64,000 nucleotides of DNA, from contig DXYF01000018.1 of NCBI GenBank assembly GCA_019415945.1, forward strand, positions 1-64,000, written 5' to 3'. The position numbers and the translations under genes were made by a program. Shown here one piece after another: positions 56,978 to 64,000 of the stretch (position 1 is its first letter; every line of letters begins with the position of its first letter). Below the pieces are notes generated by a model, which made no database searches, was not told the origin of the DNA, and saw only the letters and a program-made list of their open reading frames with translations. This DNA comes from Clostridiales bacterium. Lineage in GTDB: Bacteria > Bacillota > Clostridia > Oscillospirales > Acutalibacteraceae.

Positions 56978-57721
56978 ATGGATTTTACAAATAAAACTGC
57001 CGTAGTAACGGGCGGTTCAAGAGGAATAGGACTTGAAATTGCTTCAAAGCTTGCAAAGGGAGGAGCAAATATTGCGATTCTTTATGTCGGCGATGAGAGC
57101 GAGGGCGCAAAAGCAAAGGAAGAACTTTTGCAGTACGGTACAAAGGTAGAACAGTATTTTTGCGATGTGTCTGATTTTGAGGCGTCTAAAGATGTTGTCG
57201 ATAAAATTATTGAAGATTTCGGCGGAATTGATATTCTTGTCAACAATGCAGGAATTACCCGCGACAAGCTTGTGCTCAATATGGACGAAAAGGATTTTGA
57301 CGCTGTCATAAATGTAAACCTCAAGGGTACATTCAATATGATTAAGCATACCTACAAGCATTTTATGAAAAAACGCTACGGCAGAATTGTAAGTACATCT
57401 TCAGTTGTAGGAATTATGGGAAATGCAGGACAAGCTAATTATTCAGCGTCGAAGGCAGGTATTATAGGACTTACTAAATCTGTTGCAAGAGAGCTTGCAG
57501 GCAGAGGAGTAACAGTAAACGCAGTTGCACCCGGTTATATAGCTACGGAAATGACAAATGTTCTTTCCGATAAGGTTAAAGACGCTATGAAGGCACAGAT
57601 TCCCGCAAAGCGTATCGGCACAACAGAGGATGTTGCAAATGTTGTAGCGTTCCTTTGCTCAGACGAGGCTGCTTATGTGACGGGAGAGGTTATTAAGGTT
57701 GACGGCGGACTTGCAATGTGA
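56978..57721 (+). CDS. fabG: 3-oxoacyl-ACP reductase
   Basis: NADPH-dependent reductase of the elongation cycle; 247 residues, short-chain dehydrogenase fold. Shows TGGSRGIGLEIA (cofactor site), NNAG, the catalytic Ser in STSSVVGIMGN and YSASKAGI with Tyr and Lys, and PGYIATEMT. GGAGGT (56965-56970) selects ATG 56978 over an in-frame upstream start at 56942. Confidence 0.97.
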   Translation: MDFTNKTAVVTGGSRGIGLEIASKLAKGGANIAILYVGDESEGAKAKEELLQYGTKVEQYFCDVSDFEASKDVVDKIIEDFGGIDILVNNAGITRDKLVLNMDEKDFDAVINVNLKGTFNMIKHTYKHFMKKRYGRIVSTSSVVGIMGNAGQANYSASKAGIIGLTKSVARELAGRGVTVNAVAPGYIATEMTNVLSDKVKDAMKAQIPAKRIGTTEDVANVVAFLCSDEAAYVTGEVIKVDGGLAM

Positions 57722-57813
57722 TGCAGAAAAACATTTGCCTTAGCTTATTTCAGCCACGCATAACGCATAATCTTTGGAATGATTAAATTACACAATTTAA
57801 ATCGGAGGTAATT

Positions 57814-59043
57814 ATGAGCAGAAGAGTAGTAGTAACAGGATTGGGTGCTATAACTCCCGTCGGCAACGATGTTGATACCATGTGGAAAAATCTTATTGAC
57901 GGAGTTTGCGGAATTGAAACAATCACTGATTTTGATACAAGCGAGCTAAAGGTTCACATAGCAGGAACAATCAAGGATTTTGACGCTGAAAAATATATAG
58001 AGAAAAAAGAGATAAGAAAGCTTGACCTATATTCTCAGTACGCTATTGCGGCAGCACAGCAGGCTGTTGATGACAGCGGAATTATAGGTAAGATTGACGA
58101 AAACCGTTTCGGTGTGTATATAGGTGCCGGTATCGGCGGCCTTCATACATTTGTAAAAAATGCGGTGGCAATGGAAAACGGAGGTGCGAGAAAGGTTTCT
58201 CCTTTCTTTATCCCGATGATGATAGGTAATATAGCAACAGGAAATGTGGCTATCAGATTTAACGCAAAGGGTGCGTCTTTATCTGTTATGAGTGCATGTG
58301 CCACCGGTACAAACTCAATAGGTGAGGCATTCCATGCTGTAAAGGACGGATATGTTGACGCAGTAATCGCAGGCGGTACGGAAGCAGTTATTGCACCGCT
58401 TACCATTGCAGGTTTTCAGAATATAAAGGCTCTTTCAACTAACCCCGACCCCAAGAAAGCGTCCCGCCCGTTTGATAAGGACCGTGACGGTTTTATTATG
58501 GCTGACGGTGCAGGTATGCTTATTCTTGAGGAGTATGAGCACGCAAAGGCAAGAGGTGCAAAAATTTACGCTGAATTCTGCGGATACGGCAACACCTGTG
58601 ACGCACACCATGTTACCGCACCCGATCCCGAGGGTGCAGGACTTGCAAGAGCGATTAAAGTTGCTTTTGAAGAGGCAAATGTTGCAGATGACGCAGAAAT
58701 TTATATCAATGCTCACGGAACGAGCACTCATCTTAACGATATGACAGAAACAATGGCTATCAAAACGGCTCTCGGCGAAAAGGCGTATGATGTCAACATA
58801 AGCTCAACAAAGTCGATGACAGGTCATATGCTCGGTGCAACAGGTGCAGTAGAGGCTATTGCGGCAATCAAGGCACTGGGTGAGGGTATAATTCCTCCTA
58901 CAATTAACCTTGATCAGCCTGATGAGGGACTTGACCTTAACTACACACCTAATAAGGCTGTTAAGCGAAACATAAATGTTGCCGCTTCAACAAACCTCGG
59001 CTTCGGCGGTCACGACGCTTGCGTTGTGTTCAAAAAGATTTAA
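57814..59043 (+). CDS. fabF: 3-oxoacyl-ACP synthase II
   Basis: Condensing enzyme for elongation; 409 residues. Catalytic Cys in SACATGTNSIGEAF (near residue 167), histidines in NAHGTSTHLND and GHMLGATGAVE, and a C-terminal GFGGHD. The full Cys-His-His triad is present. TCGGAGGT precedes the ATG. Confidence 0.97.
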   Translation: MSRRVVVTGLGAITPVGNDVDTMWKNLIDGVCGIETITDFDTSELKVHIAGTIKDFDAEKYIEKKEIRKLDLYSQYAIAAAQQAVDDSGIIGKIDENRFGVYIGAGIGGLHTFVKNAVAMENGGARKVSPFFIPMMIGNIATGNVAIRFNAKGASLSVMSACATGTNSIGEAFHAVKDGYVDAVIAGGTEAVIAPLTIAGFQNIKALSTNPDPKKASRPFDKDRDGFIMADGAGMLILEEYEHAKARGAKIYAEFCGYGNTCDAHHVTAPDPEGAGLARAIKVAFEEANVADDAEIYINAHGTSTHLNDMTETMAIKTALGEKAYDVNISSTKSMTGHMLGATGAVEAIAAIKALGEGIIPPTINLDQPDEGLDLNYTPNKAVKRNINVAASTNLGFGGHDACVVFKKI

Positions 59044-59061
59044 TCTGAAAGGGCGTAACAT

Positions 59062-59526
59062 ATGTATAACATAGATGAAATAAAAGAGTTTATTAAGGTT
59101 CTTGAGGACTCATCTCTTTCTGTTTTGGAAATTCAAAAAGAGGACGGATCAAAAATCCATCTTGAAAAGGCACAGCCTGCACAGCAGTTCGTCAGCACGG
59201 TTCCTGCCGCAGCTGTATCTGCTGCACCGGCTGCACCTGTTGCTCCCGCTCCTGCAAAGGATGCTGCTGCTCCGTCTGCTGCGTCTGATTGCTCCAAAAC
59301 TATCGACGCACCTATTGTAGGCGTTTTCTACGCAGCTTCGGCTCCGGGAAAAACTCCGTTTGTGAGCGTAGGCAAAAAGGTAAAGAAAGGCGATGTTGTC
59401 TGCATTATTGAAGCTATGAAGTGTATGAATGAAATTCAGGCTGAAGAGGACGGCGAAATCGCTGAAATCCTCGTTAATGACGGAGAGCTTGTTGAATACG
59501 GTCAGCCGCTGTTTAAAATAAACTAA
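59062..59526 (+). CDS. accB: Biotin carboxyl carrier protein of acetyl-CoA carboxylase
   Basis: Carries biotin between the carboxylase and carboxyltransferase; 154 residues. N-terminal helical part, an Ala/Pro-rich flexible linker (about 47-75), and a C-terminal biotinyl domain with EAMKCMNE, where Lys120 is biotinylated. Starts 18 bases after fabF. Confidence 0.96.
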   Translation: MYNIDEIKEFIKVLEDSSLSVLEIQKEDGSKIHLEKAQPAQQFVSTVPAAAVSAAPAAPVAPAPAKDAAAPSAASDCSKTIDAPIVGVFYAASAPGKTPFVSVGKKVKKGDVVCIIEAMKCMNEIQAEEDGEIAEILVNDGELVEYGQPLFKIN

Positions 59527-59606
59527 AATTAGGCGGACATTTTAACCTCTGTGTTTTGAGTTGATTAAAACGAGGGTAGAAGCTTAATTTTAAAGGAGAA
59601 ATGATT

Positions 59607-60029
59607 ATGCTTAATCAGGAAGAAATCAAGAAAATACTTCCCCACCGTGACAATATGCTTCTTGTTGAAGAGGCAGAAAGCGTTGATGAGAACACGGCAA
59701 AGGGAAGATATACAATAAAGGGCGATGAGTTTTTTTTGCAGGGACATTTTCCCGGAAATCCTGTCGTTCCGGGTGTAATACTCTGCGAGATGATGGGACA
59801 GGCAAGCTGTTGTCTGCTTGCTGACAAGGTTAAAAACTGTACGCCGTATTTTACAAAAATGAACAATGTTAAATTTAAAAATCCCGTTAAACCGGGTGAC
59901 ACTCTTGAGAGCGTATGTACATTGACAAAGAGCAGAGGTGCGTTCTATTTTATTGACGCCAAGGGATATGTTGACGGAAAGCTGTGCGTAAGTGCCGAGC
60001 TTTCGTTTGCACTTGTAGAGAATAAATAA
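59607..60029 (+). CDS. fabZ: 3-hydroxyacyl-ACP dehydratase
   Basis: Dehydrates beta-hydroxyacyl-ACP; 140 residues, hot-dog fold. LPHRDNMLLVE with the catalytic His and HFPGNPVVPGVILCEMMGQ with the catalytic Glu. ATG 59607 is preferred to ATG 59601 because AAAGGAG (59592-59598) is 8 bases upstream of the former but only 2 of the latter. Confidence 0.95.
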   Translation: MLNQEEIKKILPHRDNMLLVEEAESVDENTAKGRYTIKGDEFFLQGHFPGNPVVPGVILCEMMGQASCCLLADKVKNCTPYFTKMNNVKFKNPVKPGDTLESVCTLTKSRGAFYFIDAKGYVDGKLCVSAELSFALVENK

Positions 60030-60075
60030 ACAGACGGCGTTTTAAATTTTGCAATAATTAATTGGAAGTGAAATG

Positions 60076-61428
60076 ATGTTTTCTAAAATATTGATTGCCA
60101 ACCGCGGCGAAATTGCGGTAAGAATAATCCGTGCCTGCCGAGAAATGGGAATATCTACCGTTGCTATTTATTCCGAGGCGGACAAGGACGCTCTTCATGT
60201 GCAGCTTGCCGACGAGAGCTACTGCGTAGGAGGAAACAGAGTTGCTGAAAGCTACCTGAATATGCCTGCAATACTTACCGTTGCCGTAGAAAGCGGTGCT
60301 CAGGCAATTCATCCCGGATACGGTCTGCTTTCCGAAAACGCAAAGTTTGTTTCGCTGTGTGAGCAGTGCAATATCAATTTCATAGGTCCTGATTCCGAGA
60401 TGATCAAACTGCTCGGCGACAAGGACAATGCCCGCAAGACGATGCGTGCGGCAGGTGTTCCCGTTACTCCGGGCTGTGATATTGTAGAAAGCGTCCAGCA
60501 GGCTGTTGAAGAAGCTGAAAAAATCGGATTTCCCCTTCTGATTAAGGCTCGCTCAGGCGGCGGCGGAAAAGGAATTCGCAGAGTCGATTCCATTGAGCAG
60601 TTTGAAGAAGCGTTTCTTTCTGCTTCTGCGGAAGCGAAGGCGGCGTTCGGCGACGGAGCGTGCTACATAGAAAAATTTATTCATCCTGTTAAGCATATCG
60701 AAATGCAGCTTTTGTGCGATAAATACGGAAACACAATTTGTCTCGGCGAAAGAGAATGTTCCGTCCAGAGAAAAAATCAGAAAATGATTGAAGAAAGCCC
60801 AAGCCCCGCACTTGATGAGAAAACACGCAAAGAGATGATGATTGCGGCGGTTAAGGCGGCTAAGGCTGTAAATTATGTAAATGCCGGTACGGTTGAATTT
60901 TTGCTTGACAAAAACAATAATTTCTATTTTATGGAGATGAATACCCGTTTGCAGGTTGAGCACGGTGTTACCGAAATGGTAACGGGACTTGACATTGTTC
61001 AGTGGCAGATAAGAATTGCCGCAGGAGCAAAGCTTACACGCACGCAGGACAGTATTTTTACACACGGCAATGTTATTGAGTGCAGAATAAATGCAGAAAA
61101 TCCCGATAAGGGTTTCCACCCAAGCTGCGGAAGAATTAAAAGACTGCATATTCCCGGCGGCTCTTTTGTCCGCTTTGATACTGCTATTATGCAGGACTAT
61201 TTTGTTCCCCCGTACTATGATTCGATGATAGGCAAGCTGATTGTTCAGGCAAGAAGCAGGTCGGAAGCCATAAGAAAAATGAAAATGGCTCTGTCCGAGC
61301 TTGTTATTGACGGAATTGAGATAAACCGTGATATACTCGCCGAAATTTTGTCCGATGATCAGTTTGTGAGCGGTGAATATACAACAGATTTTATGGAAGA
61401 TTTTGAGCGTCGCCGCAACAAGAAGTAA
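60076..61428 (+). CDS. accC: Acetyl-CoA carboxylase, biotin carboxylase subunit
   Basis: Carboxylates biotin on AccB using ATP and bicarbonate; 450 residues. FSKILIANRGEIAVRI at the N terminus, ATP-grasp glycine loop KARSGGGGKGIRR, and EMNTRLQVEHGVTEMVTG. ATG 60076 aligns with the common MFxKILIANRGE start and has better spacing from GGAAG than ATG 60073. Confidence 0.97.
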   Translation: MFSKILIANRGEIAVRIIRACREMGISTVAIYSEADKDALHVQLADESYCVGGNRVAESYLNMPAILTVAVESGAQAIHPGYGLLSENAKFVSLCEQCNINFIGPDSEMIKLLGDKDNARKTMRAAGVPVTPGCDIVESVQQAVEEAEKIGFPLLIKARSGGGGKGIRRVDSIEQFEEAFLSASAEAKAAFGDGACYIEKFIHPVKHIEMQLLCDKYGNTICLGERECSVQRKNQKMIEESPSPALDEKTRKEMMIAAVKAAKAVNYVNAGTVEFLLDKNNNFYFMEMNTRLQVEHGVTEMVTGLDIVQWQIRIAAGAKLTRTQDSIFTHGNVIECRINAENPDKGFHPSCGRIKRLHIPGGSFVRFDTAIMQDYFVPPYYDSMIGKLIVQARSRSEAIRKMKMALSELVIDGIEINRDILAEILSDDQFVSGEYTTDFMEDFERRRNKK

Positions 61429-61496
61429 CAGGTATTATAAATTCACAGGGCTTTACTTGTTTTACTGCACAAAAGCCAAAAGGTTATGGAGATATT

Positions 61497-62363
61497 ATGG
61501 ATTTATTTTCTTTCAGAAAACCGAAAAATGAACTTGAAGCGTCGTCTGACCAACAGCAGAATATTCCGTTTGTTCCCGATGAAATGTGGATTAAGTGCCC
61601 CAAGTGCAATACTATGCTCCTTACAACGGATATGGAGGAAAATCTCCGTGTATGCACAAGGTGTAATCACCATTTCAGAATGAATGCCAAACAGAGGATT
61701 GCTATGCTTGCCGACGAAAATTCTTTTGCAGAATATGATGCGGATATGGAAAGCAAAAACATTCTTGACTTCCCCGGATATGACCAAAAGCTTGAGAAGG
61801 CGAGAGCTAAAGGTTCAAAGGAATCCGTAATCTGCGGAAAATGCAAAATGGACGGAATTGAAGTTGTGTTGTGTGCGATGGATTCTGATTTTATGATGGG
61901 CAGTATGGGTACTGTTACAGGCGAAAAAATAACCCGTGCGTTTGAATATGCAACCAAGAAAAATCTTCCTGTTATCGTTTGCACGGTTTCGGGAGGTGCC
62001 AGAATGCAGGAGGGAATACTTTCCCTTATGCAAATGGCAAAAACTTCAGGTGCGGTAAAACGCCACAGCGATGCAGGTTTGCTTTACATAACAGTTTTGA
62101 CCGACCCGACAACGGGCGGCGTTACGGCGTCGTTTGCTATGGAGGGTGACATTATTCTTGCAGAACCCGACACACTCGTTGCTTTTGCAGGACCGAGGGT
62201 TATCGAACAAACAATGAGGCAAAAGCTTCCTAAGGATTTTCAGACCTCGGAGTTTGTAATGCAAAAGGGCTTTGTAGATGCAGTAGTAAGCAGAGATAAC
62301 CTAAAAGATACTTTGGTAAAACTGCTTAAAATTCACGGTTGCGGCGTTGGGGAGGCAGAATGA
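61497..62363 (+). CDS. accD: Acetyl-CoA carboxylase, carboxyltransferase subunit beta
   Basis: Beta half of the carboxyltransferase; 288 residues. A four-cysteine zinc ribbon near the N terminus (CPKCNTM and CTRCNHHF, about residues 36-59), then a crotonase-fold domain with FMGGSMG-like MMGSMGTVTGEKITRA and GGVTASFAMEGD. Its stop overlaps the accA start (TGATG). Confidence 0.96.
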   Translation: MDLFSFRKPKNELEASSDQQQNIPFVPDEMWIKCPKCNTMLLTTDMEENLRVCTRCNHHFRMNAKQRIAMLADENSFAEYDADMESKNILDFPGYDQKLEKARAKGSKESVICGKCKMDGIEVVLCAMDSDFMMGSMGTVTGEKITRAFEYATKKNLPVIVCTVSGGARMQEGILSLMQMAKTSGAVKRHSDAGLLYITVLTDPTTGGVTASFAMEGDIILAEPDTLVAFAGPRVIEQTMRQKLPKDFQTSEFVMQKGFVDAVVSRDNLKDTLVKLLKIHGCGVGEAE

Positions 62364-63145
62364 TGACAGCGTATGAAAAGGTTATGGCTGCGAGAGATGC
62401 GGGCAAACTTACGGCAGTAGACTTTATTGCAAATATGTTCGGCGACAGTTTTATCGAGCTTCACGGTGACCGCAGATTTTCTGATGACAAGGCTGTTGTT
62501 TCGGGACTTGCAATGCTTTATGATATGCCTGTAACCGTAATAGGTCTTGAAAAGGGCAGAAATACAAAAGAGAGAATGGAGCGTAACTTCGGTCAGGCTC
62601 ACCCGGAGGGATACCGCAAGGCGTTAAGGCTGATGAAGCAGGCTGAAAAGTTTCGCAGACCTGTGCTGTGTCTTGTCGATACAAGCGGAGCTTACTGCGG
62701 AATCGGAGCAGAAGAGCGTGGACAGGGACTTGCCATTGCGGAAAATATAATGGAAATGATGACGCTGAAAACCCCTATCCTTACTATCCTCATAGGCGAG
62801 GGAGGCAGCGGCGGAGCACTTGCTCTTGCGGTTGCAGATGAGGTTTGGATGCTTGAAAACTCTGTTTACTCGGTTATCTCACCGGAGGGCTGTGCGTCAA
62901 TTCTTTGGAAAGACAGCTCAAGAGCTGCGGACGCTGCCGAGGCTCTTAAATTAACAGCACAGGACCTTTTTGAGCTTGGAGTTATTGAGCGTATTATCCG
63001 TCAGCCTAAGGCAGAGGACAAGGCGATGTTTGAGAGCCTGAAGCTTCTTGTAAGCCGTACTTTTGAAAAAAATCTTTCGATGACCGACGAAGAACTGACA
63101 AACGCAAGGTATAACCGTTTCAGAAAGATCGGAAATAGCCTTTGA
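62363..63145 (+). CDS. accA: Acetyl-CoA carboxylase, carboxyltransferase subunit alpha
   Basis: Alpha half of the carboxyltransferase; 260 residues, the short Gram-positive form. LHGDRRFSDDKAV, GRNTKERMERNFG-like, IGEGGSGGALALA and EGCASILWKDS are conserved. GGAGG (62351-62355) gives best spacing (7) to ATG 62363, sharing the A of the accD stop codon. Last gene of the operon. Confidence 0.95.
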   Translation: MTAYEKVMAARDAGKLTAVDFIANMFGDSFIELHGDRRFSDDKAVVSGLAMLYDMPVTVIGLEKGRNTKERMERNFGQAHPEGYRKALRLMKQAEKFRRPVLCLVDTSGAYCGIGAEERGQGLAIAENIMEMMTLKTPILTILIGEGGSGGALALAVADEVWMLENSVYSVISPEGCASILWKDSSRAADAAEALKLTAQDLFELGVIERIIRQPKAEDKAMFESLKLLVSRTFEKNLSMTDEELTNARYNRFRKIGNSL

Positions 63146-63161
63146 TAAAACATGGATCTGT

Positions 63162-63203
63162 ATTGCAGGTGATTGAATGCCCAAATGCAGCAACGCCTGC
63201 AAT
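63162..63203 (+). terminator. Possible weak terminator after accA
   Basis: ATTGCAGG (63162-63169) and CCTGCAAT (63196-63203) form an 8-bp stem with a large loop; downstream GAAAATTTCG is a poor U tract. Confidence 0.3.
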
Positions 63204-63285
63204 GAAAATTTCGTATGATTATTGTCAGCGACTGAGTAATTTGTGTTTTATTTCTACACATATTTACAAAAGTTAAAAAAAGCTA

Positions 63286-63314
63286 TTGACTTGAAAGCGT
63301 ATATATGATAGAAT
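63286..63314 (+). promoter_or_regulatory. Promoter of rpmG-secE-nusG
   Basis: TTGACT (63286-63291), 17-base spacer, TAGAAT (63309-63314). The ~77-nt leader can pair ACCTC with GAGGG and GGGC with GCCC around a T-rich loop. Confidence 0.7.
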
Positions 63315-63397
63315 AGTTGTACCTCTGAAAGGGGCTTATTTTTTTGTGCCCTATTGAGGGAGGCTAAAATATTCCGAAATAACCGGGAGGTGCCGTT

Positions 63398-63547
63398 ATG
63401 AGAGTTAAAATCACATTGGCCTGCACAGAGTGCAAACAGCGTAACTACAACACAATGAAGAACAAGAAAAACAGTCCCGACAGACTTGAGATGAACAAGT
63501 ACTGCCGCTTCTGCAAAAAACACACTCTTCACAAAGAAACTAAATAA
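63398..63547 (+). CDS. rpmG: 50S ribosomal protein L33 (zinc type)
   Basis: A 49-residue large-subunit protein too short for most ORF cut-offs. Two CxxC pairs (CTEC at 9-12 and CRFC at 36-39) mark the zinc-binding C+ form. GGGAGGTG (63385-63392) precedes the ATG by 5 bases. First of rpmG-secE-nusG, the usual Firmicutes order. Confidence 0.95.
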   Translation: MRVKITLACTECKQRNYNTMKNKKNSPDRLEMNKYCRFCKKHTLHKETK

Positions 63548-63559
63548 TGGAGGTACATC

Positions 63560-63826
63560 ATGGCTGACAAAAAGCTTGACGAAAAAAAGGCAGATGTCAA
63601 AAAGTCTGCCAAAAAAAGCAAAAAGCCTAATGTATTTAAAAGGCTTGTTAAGTACCTCGGCGCATGTAAGGGTGAGCTCAAGAAAATAACTTGGCCGACA
63701 GCAAAGTCAACAACCAAGAATTTCGGTATTGTAATTGCCGTTATAATTGTTATGGGATTGTTTATATTTGCTCTCGACAGAGGCTTGTATGCATTGCTTG
63801 GCTTAGTTATGAACACTGCTGCTTAA
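63560..63826 (+). CDS. secE: Protein translocase subunit SecE
   Basis: Essential Sec channel subunit; 88 residues. A Lys-rich N-terminal segment (about 1-40), the conserved amphipathic ELKKITWPTAKSTTKN and one C-terminal transmembrane helix. The highly basic N-terminal extension is longer than in Bacillus. ATGGAGGT precedes the ATG. Confidence 0.95.
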   Translation: MADKKLDEKKADVKKSAKKSKKPNVFKRLVKYLGACKGELKKITWPTAKSTTKNFGIVIAVIIVMGLFIFALDRGLYALLGLVMNTAA

Positions 63827-63868
63827 ACGAGCGTTATTGCTTTAGCTTACGAAAGGAAGAAAGTTATA

Positions 63869-64000
63869 ATGCCTCAATCAGAAGCAAAATGGTATGTTGT
63901 TCATACCTATTCGGGTTACGAGAATAAGGTCGCCGCAGACCTTATGACAACTGCGGAAAACAGAAATCTTCAGGATATGATTATCGATGTCAAGGTTCCT
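63869..64000 (+). CDS. nusG: Transcription termination/antitermination protein NusG (partial)
   Basis: N-terminal 44 residues of NusG, cut by the window end. AKWYVVHTYSGYENKVAADL is the typical NGN-domain start. GAAAGGAAG precedes ATG 63869. rplK-rplA probably follow outside the window. Confidence 0.93.
   Translation, partial: MPQSEAKWYVVHTYSGYENKVAADLMTTAENRNLQDMIIDVKVP

Overview
The window is a chromosomal segment of a low-GC Gram-positive anaerobe of class Clostridia, most likely a Ruminococcus-type member of the Oscillospiraceae. The evidence is strong GGAGG-type ribosome binding sites, TTGACA/TATAAT promoters, a zinc-type L33, a streptococcal/clostridial-order fatty-acid cluster using FabK, and a secreted CHAP protein ending in a type I dockerin, a cellulosome-associated module typical of ruminococci. 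Genus assignment is inference. No phage, transposase, CRISPR array, rRNA or tRNA was seen; the content is mostly core chromosome.

Layout. 1-2.3 kb: a secreted G5/3D-domain cell-wall protein, a lipoprotein and a 62-residue orphan. 2.3-17.1 kb: translation and transcription core, rpsL-rpsG-fusA-tuf, then htpG, then rpoB-rpoC, with separate promoters for the str operon, tuf, htpG and rpoBC. 17.2-22.8 kb: an orphan HprK-like kinase, an NAD(P)HX epimerase, an AraC regulator, a membrane zinc-ribbon protein, ribF, an ADP-ribose-type Nudix hydrolase and an M14 carboxypeptidase. 22.8-31 kb: a tandem pair of ~94-bp repeats, an asparagine synthetase with an unusual acidic tail, a DUF554 membrane protein, a GH31 glycosidase, a membrane-anchored XRE regulator and a phosphohexomutase. 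31-38.5 kb: a conserved small protein with a structured leader, an asparaginase, an APH-like kinase, a Nudix protein, a DHHW cell-surface protein, an aminotransferase and trpS. 38.5-43 kb: a translationally coupled ppk-pfk operon and the CHAP-SH3-dockerin protein. 43-49.3 kb: an ABC exporter (FtsX-like permease with a large coiled coil) divergent from a MATE efflux gene, whose leader resembles a guanidine-IV (mepA-motif) riboswitch with its terminator; a third, inverted copy of the 94-bp repeat follows. 49.3-54.3 kb: lysC, hom and a class A penicillin-binding protein. 54.5-63.1 kb: a small secreted protein, then the fatty-acid operon fabK-fabD-fabG-fabF-accB-fabZ-accC-accD-accA. 63.3-64 kb: rpmG-secE-nusG, running off the end.

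How it fits together. FabK/D/G/F/Z and AccABCD form a near-complete elongation and malonyl-CoA machine, but fabH, acpP and a regulator are not next to it. A perfect inverted repeat at the operon's predicted transcription start is a candidate operator. ppk and a PPi/mixed-type phosphofructokinase share an ATGA junction, linking polyphosphate and glycolytic phosphate use. The least explained signals are non-coding: the MATE leader, the leader of the 88-residue protein, the dispersed 94-bp repeat, and the palindromes at the starts of the CHAP and fab transcripts.
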